DNA of 11,081 bases from Coleofasciculus sp. S288 (GCA_020216575.1 JAIUYC010000041.1:1-11081); one strand, 5' to 3'. Positions 1 to 7,546 are shown, numbered from the stretch's first letter. The notes: generated from the sequence alone by a model not told the origin. Made by a program: numbers and translations.

Positions 1-133
1 TATCCGTAGGGATAGATTAATGATTTAACCTCAGATGTAGTAGGATAACACCAATTTTGAGTTTGATGATTGGCAAAGGAGTGTGATACGATTTTTGTTT
101 TGCCATGACGGCGTTTGAGTCGGATTCAATCTG

Positions 134-161
134 GAACAGTGGTTAGTGGTTAGTGGTTAGT
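134..161. repeat. Heptanucleotide tandem tract (STRR type)
   Basis: Four phased heptamers: GAACAGT, then three copies of GGTTAGT. Read on the minus strand they are ACTAACC three times and ACTGTTC, so they share the ACTNNNN pattern of the tracts at 9054-9088 and 9689-9758, in the opposite orientation. Heptamer STRR tracts are known from filamentous cyanobacteria; this one lies 5 bp past the stop of the small ORF at 167-334. Confidence 0.75.
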
Positions 162-166
162 GGGCG

Positions 167-334
167 TTAATTAACAGTGAGTTTTTTCTTTTCTTTTGCT
201 AGCAAATGCTCGTCTTTGAGAATTTGCGACAGCGTTCTCACTGTCCCCGTTTTAGTGGCTCCAGTTGCCTTGCAATAGGCTTCTAGTAATGCAATCTCTT
301 CTTCCGGAAGTCTCAAATCTAGTCGCTGTATCAA
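167..334 (-). CDS. Small ribbon-helix-helix-like (CopG/Arc type) protein
   Basis: This ORF of 55 codons starts with TTG and ends with TAA. The protein opens with (M)IQRLDLRLPEEE, an alternating polar/hydrophobic strand as in ribbon-helix-helix DNA-binding proteins, followed by two predicted helices (about residues 11-25 and 30-44) separated by a TGATKTGT turn, and a lysine-rich tail. A GGGGAG motif lies 6 bp before the TTG; there is no ATG, and a stop lies ten codons before the TTG. Such proteins are usually dimeric repressors or antitoxins, but no toxin partner is visible downstream inside the window. The start overlaps the end of a TnpB relic on the other strand (from about 328), so the original promoter and start region may have been replaced. 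It could be a decayed remnant rather than an active gene. Confidence 0.5.
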   Translation of the reverse strand: MIQRLDLRLPEEEIALLEAYCKATGATKTGTVRTLSQILKDEHLLAKEKKKLTVN

Positions 335-501
335 AATGCGCTCCCCAGTATGCTCTCAGGCAGCTTAGAGAAGCGTGGGACAGATGCTTCAAGAAAATAG
401 CAGGAGTGTCCCGGTTAAAGAAGAAGGCAAGGAAAGACAGCTTTACTCTAGATGGCTCTATCAAGGTAGAACACTTCAGAATTCGGGTTCCTGTCATCGG
501 C
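328..501 (+). pseudogene. TnpB relic (IS200/IS605 or IS607-type accessory protein)
   Basis: The plus-strand reading frame encodes about 58 residues resembling an internal N-terminal-half segment of TnpB: SKCAPQYALRQL near 331-366, then WDRCFKK, a basic RLKKKARKDSFTLDG stretch and IKVEHFRIRVPVIG up to 501. In intact TnpB proteins (about 400 residues) this block precedes a conserved GxLKTYE-like segment and the catalytic RuvC region. Here the frame hits TAA at 502, and I see no continuation in any frame. No other part of the protein, no TnpA and no clear transposon ends are visible. It is a short decayed fragment and cannot encode a functional nuclease. The identification rests on remembered family motifs. 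Confidence 0.6.
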
Positions 502-587
502 TAAGCTTCTATCTGCTCGGATTGAGGAATGAGGAATCCAATGATCATCGCTTGAAGTTTTGATGAGAACGTTCAACAGGTAGGGCT

Positions 588-1133
588 ATGCACGAACTAA
601 CGTTAGAGTGGCGAGAAGCGGGTCGGATCAAACGAGAAACCATTCTCGATCAACAACCGAGTAAGAATCCGGGAACTGTACGGCTTGGTCGTGACCCAGC
701 GCGGTGTGATATTGTTCTGATCGACCCGACGGTGTCAGGGCTGCACGTTGAAATCTTTTTTAATGCTCAGCAGCATTCCTTTATATTGCGGAACCTGCGA
801 AGTACCAATCCACCCTTGGTCGATGGACAAGTTGTGGGTCAGGTAGACGTGCGACTCAACACGGGCAGCATAATTTATTTAGGACAACAGATATTGCACG
901 TTACGGCTGTGTCTCTAGCGGTGATGAATGGGGGCATTGCACAAACGATTTTACTCCCACCTCAAGCACCTGTCCGCTTTAACCCACCTCAGCCAGCCAG
1001 TGCCTCATATGGTCTTCAGTGTCCTCGCTGTAATCGAGTGTCTCCCTACAATCGCATCGATTTGGGGTGTCAGTGGTGCGGTACCTCTCTGGCTGCTGCG
1101 CCTAGTGTGTTAATGGTTCCCAACGCTAATTGA
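588..1133 (+). CDS. FHA domain protein with C-terminal zinc ribbon
   Basis: This 181-residue soluble protein has no signal peptide or membrane segment. Residues about 30-105 form a forkhead-associated domain, a phosphothreonine-binding module: the GRD loop at 34-36, S50-x-x-H53 and the NLRSTN loop at 69-74 match the usual phosphopeptide-contact motifs. A proline-rich linker (123-138) leads to two CxxC pairs, CPRC at 145-148 and CQWC at 161-164, which look like a zinc ribbon. An AGG-TAGGG purine stretch precedes the ATG. The gene is followed after 13 bp by a second FHA gene, so they are probably co-transcribed and act together, perhaps reading the output of a Ser/Thr kinase encoded elsewhere. 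The phospho-ligand is unknown. Confidence 0.85.
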   Translation: MHELTLEWREAGRIKRETILDQQPSKNPGTVRLGRDPARCDIVLIDPTVSGLHVEIFFNAQQHSFILRNLRSTNPPLVDGQVVGQVDVRLNTGSIIYLGQQILHVTAVSLAVMNGGIAQTILLPPQAPVRFNPPQPASASYGLQCPRCNRVSPYNRIDLGCQWCGTSLAAAPSVLMVPNAN

Positions 1134-1146
1134 AGGATAGAATGGC

Positions 1147-3147
1147 ATGCAGTCTGGGCGATCGCGAATTCAGTTGAGCTGGGACGATCCAACAACAGGT
1201 GATCGGCGACAACCCTTGCTTAATCTGCCTATTGCTCTCGGTCGTGATTTTCATCAGATGCCTATTGAGATTCAAGGGCGTCCTGTTTCTCGGATAGTTC
1301 TCAGCAGCCTTGAGGTTTCTCGCTTCCACGTCTTGATTGACCAAGACAGTGGCGGGTTAATGGTCATTGACCAACATAGCCGCAACGGTACTTTTATAAA
1401 TGGCACCCGTGTTGTAGAAAATAACCGTATACCCTTCAATGAGGGGGATTCGCTACAAATTGGACCTTACCAAATTACTGTAAGCTTTGCCGCGATCGCA
1501 TCCCCATCTCCCCCTTCTGGCAACTCTCAGATTTTCTTTAACCCAAACACGGGATTACCCGACCCCAACCAGCTTTCATCCCAAGCGGCAGCATTACGCA
1601 GGGGCAGCGCAGCAGGTCGTTCCTCGTTTCCCCCCTCTCTATTTGACGCATTGGAAGTCGATGTGCAAGACCTTCATGCCACTGGATTACCGGTAGATGA
1701 AGTGGATTATGCAACCCTTGGGGCGGGGTTGGGTAGTTTTGTGTGGGTGGATTTATTGAGAATTTACGGCGCGAACAGCCGTCAGATTGCTGCTTTAGGC
1801 ATTGACCCGACGCCCTACAGCCGTTACAAGCAACTGTGTCTGAATTCTCAAATTCCCCTACACGAACGGCTGCGTTCTAATTCGGATTCCTGTCCGGATA
1901 ATATTTGGGGCTGGCCTAGCTATGCGTTGCGCGAAGCATGGCATGATTTGTTACAAGGGCGCTTAAACGCATCATTAAGCTATTTGTGGCAAGTGTTTGC
2001 TGAGCCAGCGTTTGCCCAAACCTATACGCCTCGTGCTGGTAACGTATTTGATTCGCTCGATCGGGAAGCCAAGCGAATTGGTTGGGAACAGATGTTTCGT
2101 TATGCAAGTGTGCGTGCAATTCGGAAAACGACCGATGGGCGATATGCGATCGCATTTTCCCGCACCCGCACCGAACGCCGCGACCATGCCTTCCTAGTTG
2201 CCCGCTACGTTCACCTGGCAACAGGCTATCCAGCGATTAAGTTTCTCCCCGATTTGCAAGCGTATCGAGAGAAAACCCAGGATTTTCGGTCGGTGGTCAA
2301 TGCCTACGAACCGCACGACTATGTATACGAGCATTTAAAGAACTATGGCGGTACGGTGCTGATACGCGGACGGGGAATTGTTGCCTCGCGAATTGTACAG
2401 CGAGTGTATGAAATAAGGCAGTACAACCCACAGATTCGGCTCGTGCATTTAATGCGATCGCCCAAACCCCAAGGTAACAAATTTGGCACTGCTCAACGAC
2501 TGGTCAAACACCACTACGAATTTCAACCCTTCAACTGGCCTAAAGCCTGCTGGGGTGGAGAACTCCGGACAATGCTGGAGAATGCTGAACCCCAACAGCG
2601 ACAGCGCTTACTCACCGACTGGGGCGGCACAACCACGGCTGACCGTCATGACTGGAAGCGCATTGTGGAAGCAGGGATTAGTCAAGGTTGGTACAAAATT
2701 GAATTCGGGGAAGTCGAACGAGTTGAACGCGAAAAAGACTGCATTGTCACTTACATTCAGGAAAAACACTACAAAGGACAAATGCGGCTAGAAGCCGACT
2801 TTATCATTGATGCTACGGGACTTGATGCAGACGTAACCGCAAGCCCTCTCTTGAATGACCTCGTGACGCATTACAACCTGCCACTCAATCCCTTGGGGCG
2901 TCTGAACGTAAGCAATGATTTTGAACTCGTGGAGATGCGTGGTTCCCGAGGTCGAATGTATGCGGCTGGTGCAATTACTTTAGGTGGACCGTATGCTGCT
3001 GTTGATAGCTTCCTAGGTTTACAGTATGCTGCCCTACGTGCCGTGGATGCGATCGCTGCCATGAAAGCTCCCGGTATCAAACCATTAAACCCCCTGAGTT
3101 CCTTATTGCAATGGTTAAAGTGGGTTGGAAATCAACCTCCTGTGTAG
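1147..3147 (+). CDS. FHA domain fused to FAD/NAD(P)-binding oxidoreductase-like protein
   Basis: This 666-residue protein has two parts. Residues about 28-112 are an FHA domain with GRD at 32-34, S58-x-x-H61 and N80-G81-T82. A low-complexity Ser/Pro linker (about 115-165) leads to a flavoprotein-like region. Its signs are LGAGLGS at 191-197 (a dinucleotide-binding glycine loop), a second loop GRGIVAS at 408-414 after a beta strand, IIDATGLD at 553-560 (the ATG motif of two-dinucleotide-binding flavoproteins) and a C-terminal GAITLGGPYAAVDS segment (608-621). This order recalls flavin N-monooxygenase/pyridine nucleotide oxidoreductase folds, but the substrate cannot be told. AAGGA lies 9 bp before the chosen ATG; an out-of-frame ATG lies 5 bp upstream. 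No membrane segment is seen. The FHA part suggests that localisation or activity depends on Thr phosphorylation of a partner, perhaps the upstream FHA protein. Confidence 0.8.
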   Translation: MQSGRSRIQLSWDDPTTGDRRQPLLNLPIALGRDFHQMPIEIQGRPVSRIVLSSLEVSRFHVLIDQDSGGLMVIDQHSRNGTFINGTRVVENNRIPFNEGDSLQIGPYQITVSFAAIASPSPPSGNSQIFFNPNTGLPDPNQLSSQAAALRRGSAAGRSSFPPSLFDALEVDVQDLHATGLPVDEVDYATLGAGLGSFVWVDLLRIYGANSRQIAALGIDPTPYSRYKQLCLNSQIPLHERLRSNSDSCPDNIWGWPSYALREAWHDLLQGRLNASLSYLWQVFAEPAFAQTYTPRAGNVFDSLDREAKRIGWEQMFRYASVRAIRKTTDGRYAIAFSRTRTERRDHAFLVARYVHLATGYPAIKFLPDLQAYREKTQDFRSVVNAYEPHDYVYEHLKNYGGTVLIRGRGIVASRIVQRVYEIRQYNPQIRLVHLMRSPKPQGNKFGTAQRLVKHHYEFQPFNWPKACWGGELRTMLENAEPQQRQRLLTDWGGTTTADRHDWKRIVEAGISQGWYKIEFGEVERVEREKDCIVTYIQEKHYKGQMRLEADFIIDATGLDADVTASPLLNDLVTHYNLPLNPLGRLNVSNDFELVEMRGSRGRMYAAGAITLGGPYAAVDSFLGLQYAALRAVDAIAAMKAPGIKPLNPLSSLLQWLKWVGNQPPV

Positions 3148-3152
3148 AATTA

Positions 3153-3166
3153 AAGCGATCGCGCTT
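3153..3166. other. Palindrome containing HIP1 in the convergent gap
   Basis: AAGCG-ATCG-CGCTT forms a 5-bp stem with a 4-nt loop, built on a HIP1 octamer (3155-3162). It fills the 18-bp gap between the end of the FHA fusion gene and the end of vapC. It could act as a weak bidirectional terminator, but it lacks a U-run on either side, so it may simply be a HIP1 copy. Confidence 0.3.
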
Positions 3167-3624
3167 CACTTCGTCGTTCCAAAACACCAATTCTCCAGTG
3201 TTAACGCCTGCACTTCCTGAATACGGACAAAGTCGCTGTCAGCCGAAACTACGGTTAAGTTGTAGCTGATCGCCGTCGCAGCAATCCACAGATCGTTGTC
3301 ACTAAAACCCAGCTTTTGAATGGTTGTATTTCTAGCTTGTTTTTTGTCCTTGGGGCCGAAATGTTTTAAAATGTTCGCTTTAAGTTTACCGTAGCAATCA
3401 GAGATAGCATTATCAATTAGATACGTATTGATGTTGTCTAGAAAGGGAGAAAATCTCTTATAATTCTCTTCTACTCTTTCAAACCGCTCTATCATAAAAA
3501 TCAGTTCGTCGCGAGTAATAGCACTGATACCTACTCCCTGGATACTATTTTCTTGAAGTTTTTTAATGACATCAGGATTGGCTCCGATAATCTGACTACA
3601 GTGATTAGTATCCAGCAAATACAC
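3166..3624 (-). CDS. vapC: PIN domain ribonuclease, VapC-type toxin
   Basis: This 152-residue protein opens with YLLDTNHCS, the first PIN-domain strand with acidic residue D5. Further candidate metal ligands are E40 (ITRDEL), D111 (SDNDLWIAA) and D129/D131 (SADSDF), giving the full acidic set expected of an active Mg2+-dependent RNase. VapC toxins cleave tRNA or rRNA and are blocked by a cognate antitoxin normally encoded just upstream. Here the upstream gene is hsdR, ending 2 bp before the start. The start is GTG at 3624, and its GGAG Shine-Dalgarno motif lies inside the last hsdR codons, so translation is probably coupled. No separate vapB is present, but the HsdR tail is antitoxin-like. 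It is the last gene of the minus-strand operon. Confidence 0.85.
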   Translation of the reverse strand: MYLLDTNHCSQIIGANPDVIKKLQENSIQGVGISAITRDELIFMIERFERVEENYKRFSPFLDNINTYLIDNAISDCYGKLKANILKHFGPKDKKQARNTTIQKLGFSDNDLWIAATAISYNLTVVSADSDFVRIQEVQALTLENWCFGTTK

Positions 3625-3626
3625 GC

Positions 3627-3752
3627 TTAGAACTCCGCTTCAGTGCGATTGTCGTAAACAGCTTGGAGACATTCATCTAGATCGTCACCAACCCACGCTC
3701 CAACGAACTTTAGTAAATCTCCTGCTGTTGAACCACGCCAAACGATTGCAGG
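3627..3752 (-). other. Antitoxin-like C-terminal extension of HsdR (possible nested antitoxin)
   Basis: HsdR residues about 1003-1043 contain VWRGSTAGDLLKF, then GAWVGDDLDECLQAVYDNR, ending in TEAEF. The pattern (LL-F-G-W, then an acidic DDL-ECL--VY--R helix) is that of short C-terminal segments of antitoxins encoded directly before PIN toxins in cyanobacteria, and a PIN toxin gene does follow after 2 bp. An in-frame ATG at 3824 (HsdR M979) would give a free 65-residue protein, but I see no good ribosome binding site before it. So the tail could work as a fusion, as a nested gene product, or not at all. The assignment is from pattern memory and context, not from a search. Confidence 0.45.
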
Positions 3753-6700
3753 ATTGCTAGCATCATCTGCGCGTCGTGTAGGTTGTTCGAGCTGAAACTG
3801 TTTAACACCTCTGTCGTAATCCATCTCAAATAAGGTGTCAGTTAGCCAGGTTTTAAATTCTGGGTTGTCTGTATATTGGCGATAGGCTTCAATGTGGTCG
3901 AATACATAGCCTTGAAAGGCATCTTCTAGCTTCTTCTCAAAGGTAATACGAGCATTTTGGCGATCGGAATATTTTTTAGCGTTCTGGTACTCTTCATCTT
4001 GACTAACTTCTCTCGGCAAGTCTTCAAATAAAAATCGGCGTACTCTATCTCTATCTGTCCAATCGATATTTCCGAAGCGTTCGTTGAAGTCCTGAATAAT
4101 GTTGCTCAAGAAATCTAAATCTGGCTCGTATCTCCTGCCTCGCGGTTCGGGGGGTGTAGGCGTGAGTTCTGCGCCATCTTCAAGTAAAATGGCTTGAGTT
4201 GTCTGCCGCTCAACACGATAGCTGTCTACGCTGACACTTTCTAGAACACCGTCAGATAAATCGGCATCGTTGAAGAGAGGCAGTTTGGGGATTAGGAATT
4301 TCAAGAACGTTTTGAGACTTTCCCAGTAAGTATTTTTGAACGTGCGAATTTGAACGAGAAACTGGTAGTTACGGACGAAAGACTTGGCTTGTTTCTTAAA
4401 GTCGATTTGTTCGTCTTCGTCTAAGTCTTTCTTGTAGGTTTCAAGGCAAGTATTGAGGATGGGGTCAAGTCGATCGCGATCTACTCCTGCGAGGAATAGC
4501 ACCATAAATCGGTTAACATCCTCTGGGGAGTAAACCTGGTAAGTATCAAGAGCATCTTGTAGATTGTTGAGGCGATCGAGGTCTGTTTCTTCGCTGAGGA
4601 TGGTGGTTTTGTAGAAGGGGGCAAATGCGGATTTTATCGCATCAATTGTATTGACAAAATCAAGAATAAATGTATCTGTTTTACCGGGATAGGCACGGTT
4701 GAGGCGGGAAAGAGTTTGAACTGCCTTCACGTCAGATAAAGGCTTGTCCACGTACATGGTGTGGAGAAGCGGTTCGTCAAATCCGGTTTGATACTTATTG
4801 GCGGCGATGAGAAAGCGATACTCGCTCTTTTTAAATTCTTCAGGAATATCATTACCAGGGAAGCCATTCATCGAGTCTTCATCTTCTGTTCTGCCATCGA
4901 CTTCTTTTCGCCCAGAGAAGGCAACAATGGTTTTGTAACTCGATTTGATTTCCCTTAAATAAGCATCGAAGGCAAGTTTATAACGAATGGCGTTCATAAT
5001 GCTGCTAGTGACAACCATCGCTTTTGCTTGTCCGTTAATTTTGCGTAAACCGATGACTTCCTCTAGGAAGTGATCGACCATAATCTCGGTTTTTTGGCGG
5101 ATAGCGTGAGGATGCCCTTCGACGTATTCCTTAAGCTTTTTATTAGCGCGTTTGGTGTCGAACTGCGGGTCAGCTTCAATCTTTTTCTGGAGCTTGTAGT
5201 AGCTCTGGAAGGGAGTGTAGTATTGCAGGACATCGAGGATAAAGCCTTCCTCAATGGCTTGCTTCATTGAGTAGTTGTGGAAGGGATAAAATTTACCGTC
5301 GGTTGGATCGTAAGTGCCGAAGGTTTCTAGAGTTTTATTTTTGGGCGTTGCGGTGAAGGCATAGTAACTGGCGTTATCAGAGAGCTTCTGTTCTTCAATA
5401 ATGCGAAGAATCTTGTCTTCTGTCGTTTCCTCTTCCTCACCTTCTTCTTTGCTGAGAGCAGCACTCATTTTAGCTGCTTTACTACCGCTTTGGCTGGAGT
5501 GGGCTTCATCAATGATGATGGCAAACCGCTTATCGTTTAAAGACTGGATATCGTCAACGATATAAACAAATTTATCAACGGTTGTGATGATGACTTTTTT
5601 GCCTGCTTCTAAAGCTTTTTTGAGTTGCTTGCTGCCTTGAGTAATTGGCTGAACAACGCCTTTAACCTGGGCAAATTGTTTGATATTCTCGCGGATTTGC
5701 TTGTCGAGGACTTTGCGATCGCTAACCACCACAATTGAATCAAAGACCGGGTTAATATTAGTCGCGTCAGTGAGTTCGACCAGTTGGTGACTCAGCCAAG
5801 TGATGGAATTGCTTTTACCCGATCCGGCAGAATGTTGAATGAGATAGCGGTGTCCAACACCTTTTTCCTTGGTGTCAGCGAGAAGCTTCCGCACTACATC
5901 AAGTTGGTGGTAGCGAGGGAAGATGAGTTTGCGTTTCTTGGTCTTGCCATCGCCTGTTTCTTCAACAATCTGAGCGTATTTTTCAATAATGTTGCTGAGA
6001 CTGGGTTTGGTAAGGATGTGTTTCCAGAGGTAGTTGGTTGTGATGCCGTTGGGATTGATGGGGTTACCTGCACTGTCGGGAAAGCGCAGGTCTGGGTCAG
6101 ATTTTTTACCTTTATTGAAGGGGAGAAAGGTAGTTGACTTGCCTTTGAGTTCGGTCGTCATGTATACCAGTTCTTCATCAACAGCAAAGTGAACGAGGCA
6201 ACGGGCAAAGTCAAATAAAGGTTCTTTGGGGTCGCGGTCAGTTTGGTACTGCCGCATGGCATCTTTGACGTTTTGTTTGGTCAGGTTGTTTTTGAGTTCA
6301 AAGGTGATGAGGGGTAAGCCGTTGATGAAGATGGCTAGATCGAGGGCAAGTTTTGTGTTGTCGTCACTGTAGCGCAGTTGGCGAGTGACACTGAAGCGGT
6401 TGGCGTTGTAGCGTTGGATGGTTTCGGGGTTGAGTTGAGAGGCGGGTTGCTTGTAGTAGAGGGTGAGGGTGATTTCTTGCGCTTTGATGCCGTTGCGCAG
6501 AACGTCAACGATACCTCTGGTTTTAACTTGGTCTGAAATGCGCTTGAGGAGTTTATCTTCAAACCGCGTGCCGTAGGTGGTGGTGAGTTTAGCGACGGCT
6601 TGGGGTTGGGTGGCGCGGAGGAATTCTAGCAGTTGGGCTTTGTCAATGCAGTAGGCGCGATCGTAGTTGCTGGGGTTGCCGTTGATGTAGCCCGCGTCTT

Positions 6701-6758
6701 CTCTCAGGCTGCTGGCGATGAGAATTTCTAAGCCCCGTTCGGACATATCGGTAGGCAT
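3627..6758 (-). CDS. hsdR: Type I restriction enzyme R subunit (HsdR), with unusual C-terminal tail
   Basis: This 1043-residue motor and nuclease subunit of the type I complex translocates DNA using ATP and cuts unmodified DNA. The N-terminal endonuclease domain shows a PD-(D/E)xK core: D140, then E154-L-K156, with RQYQTDRD (169-176) as the downstream QxxxY-like motif. The SF2 translocase follows: Walker A AGSGKS at 311-316, TTVDKF (392-397), DEAH at 417-420, a TAT motif III in YAFTATPKNK, and NKYQTGFDE and QTLSRLNRAY as motifs V and VI. All catalytic residues look intact. A GGGAGGAG Shine-Dalgarno motif precedes the ATG. xisI ends 48 bp upstream. The recognisable R-subunit sequence seems to end near residue 985; the last ~40 residues resemble a VapC antitoxin tail (separate entry). 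vapC starts 2 bp after the stop. Confidence 0.93.
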   Translation of the reverse strand: MPTDMSERGLEILIASSLREDAGYINGNPSNYDRAYCIDKAQLLEFLRATQPQAVAKLTTTYGTRFEDKLLKRISDQVKTRGIVDVLRNGIKAQEITLTLYYKQPASQLNPETIQRYNANRFSVTRQLRYSDDNTKLALDLAIFINGLPLITFELKNNLTKQNVKDAMRQYQTDRDPKEPLFDFARCLVHFAVDEELVYMTTELKGKSTTFLPFNKGKKSDPDLRFPDSAGNPINPNGITTNYLWKHILTKPSLSNIIEKYAQIVEETGDGKTKKRKLIFPRYHQLDVVRKLLADTKEKGVGHRYLIQHSAGSGKSNSITWLSHQLVELTDATNINPVFDSIVVVSDRKVLDKQIRENIKQFAQVKGVVQPITQGSKQLKKALEAGKKVIITTVDKFVYIVDDIQSLNDKRFAIIIDEAHSSQSGSKAAKMSAALSKEEGEEEETTEDKILRIIEEQKLSDNASYYAFTATPKNKTLETFGTYDPTDGKFYPFHNYSMKQAIEEGFILDVLQYYTPFQSYYKLQKKIEADPQFDTKRANKKLKEYVEGHPHAIRQKTEIMVDHFLEEVIGLRKINGQAKAMVVTSSIMNAIRYKLAFDAYLREIKSSYKTIVAFSGRKEVDGRTEDEDSMNGFPGNDIPEEFKKSEYRFLIAANKYQTGFDEPLLHTMYVDKPLSDVKAVQTLSRLNRAYPGKTDTFILDFVNTIDAIKSAFAPFYKTTILSEETDLDRLNNLQDALDTYQVYSPEDVNRFMVLFLAGVDRDRLDPILNTCLETYKKDLDEDEQIDFKKQAKSFVRNYQFLVQIRTFKNTYWESLKTFLKFLIPKLPLFNDADLSDGVLESVSVDSYRVERQTTQAILLEDGAELTPTPPEPRGRRYEPDLDFLSNIIQDFNERFGNIDWTDRDRVRRFLFEDLPREVSQDEEYQNAKKYSDRQNARITFEKKLEDAFQGYVFDHIEAYRQYTDNPEFKTWLTDTLFEMDYDRGVKQFQLEQPTRRADDASNPAIVWRGSTAGDLLKFVGAWVGDDLDECLQAVYDNRTEAEF

Positions 6759-6806
6759 GGCTAGACTCCTCCCGCGACAATTCCTTCTTATGTCCAGTGT
6801 ATATCC

Positions 6807-7142
6807 CTAACTTACGGCAAATTCAGTATGAGGGCGAATTTCGGGAGGATGGAAGGCAAGGACGATGCGATCTTTAGGAATACCTGCGGCAACTAAGTCA
6901 TTAGCGATACCGTCTTCTGTGCCATCTCGATGAATCCATATTTTATCATTGATGATTTCGATGTGAACTAAACAACCGTGTACTCGTTTGTTCTGTTGCC
7001 ATCCCAAGGTTAGAAGTAGGTAATTAGTATGATCTTCACTAACAATCAACCGTCTTTGTAAATCTCCGTAAGAGTAGGGAATTTGAAAATATTCATGAAG
7101 GATTTTATAAATAATTTCACGGTAGCGTTCTAAGGTATCCAT
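6807..7142 (-). CDS. xisI: XisI family protein
   Basis: This 111-residue protein is the usual XisI length, with the family's start (MDTLERYREII), a central GWxxxxRVHGCLVHIEI-type block at about 47-64, KIWIHRDGTEDGIANDL (67-83), and the conserved ending TEFAVS. XisH and XisI were first described as needed for excision of the fdxN element during Anabaena heterocyst development; most homologues occur away from that element and their general role is unresolved. The start lies inside the ancestral end of xisH: the in-frame continuation of xisH beyond its premature stop would end at 7130, overlapping xisI by 13 bp. No XisF/XisA-type recombinase or fdxN element border is visible here. It probably acts with XisH, its constant neighbour. 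Confidence 0.9.
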   Translation of the reverse strand: MDTLERYREIIYKILHEYFQIPYSYGDLQRRLIVSEDHTNYLLLTLGWQQNKRVHGCLVHIEIINDKIWIHRDGTEDGIANDLVAAGIPKDRIVLAFHPPEIRPHTEFAVS

Positions 7143-7195
7143 TGTAATATTACCTCTTTGGCAGAATCAAAAACAATCAAATTTAAACGTTTATT

Positions 7196-7546
7196 TTATA
7201 ATAAAATTCCTCCGATGGGTTCTTCAAAAATGTCAGAGAAGGTTTCATATCGGATAGCTAAATAAAGTATGCGTTCTGGTTCTAGGCGTTGGAGAATATC
7301 GTAGTAAAGGATATATTGCCCTAGAGCTTGTTCTAAATTTGCAACTTCAGATAAGCCAACAAAGCTTTTGATTTCGACAGCAATTTTTTGTCCTTGTCTT
7401 TCAGCAGCGAGAAGTTTTTCGGCTCCTAGATCGACGAATAAATCTTTTTTACCCCATTGTAAGGTGAGTGGATCGTTGGTAATTGTCCAACCGTCTTTGA
7501 TGAGGGCGTTTTTAACGGTGTCGTGGTAGATGTCTTTAGCTGGCAT
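7196..7546 (-). CDS. xisH: XisH family protein, C-terminus cut by an in-frame stop
   Basis: I start at MPAKD (7546), the standard XisH N-terminus, although the frame stays open eight codons further upstream inside hsdS. The protein is 116 residues. XisH has a PD-(D/E)xK-like nuclease fold; D39 (FVDLGAEK), E58 and K60 (VEIKSF) fit its core. XisH proteins are normally about 138 residues. Here TAA at 7196-7198 stops the frame after EEPIGGILL, yet the same frame continues with NKRLNLIVFDSAKEVILQWIP, a typical XisH ending, to TAG at 7130-7132, giving exactly 138 positions. So this is a recent nonsense mutation, a read-through site or a sequencing error. The start overlaps the hsdS stop by 11 bp, indicating coupled translation. 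Confidence 0.85.
   Translation of the reverse strand: MPAKDIYHDTVKNALIKDGWTITNDPLTLQWGKKDLFVDLGAEKLLAAERQGQKIAVEIKSFVGLSEVANLEQALGQYILYYDILQRLEPERILYLAIRYETFSDIFEEPIGGILL

Noticed and set aside
1..14. Palindrome TATCC-GTAG-GGATA at the window edge, recalling cyanobacterial CRISPR repeat cores
   Set aside because: It occurs once, with no regularly spaced second copy, and the flank is cut off by the window edge.
71..105. Inverted repeat TGGCAAA ... TTTGCCA with a 21-nt loop
   Set aside because: The stem is short, the loop long, there is no U-run, and it matches no RNA family I recognise.
252..497. Minus-strand frame of 81 codons
   Set aside because: It is antisense to the TnpB relic and overlaps the ribbon-helix-helix ORF in another frame; no protein-like features.
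1916..2221. Minus-strand frame of 101 codons opposite the FHA-flavoprotein gene
   Set aside because: The opposite strand codes for conserved flavoprotein-like sequence; the frame shows no ribosome site or motif.
5784..6137. Plus-strand frame of 117 codons inside hsdR
   Set aside because: It lies wholly opposite the conserved HsdR translocase region and reads as an antisense shadow with no family motif.
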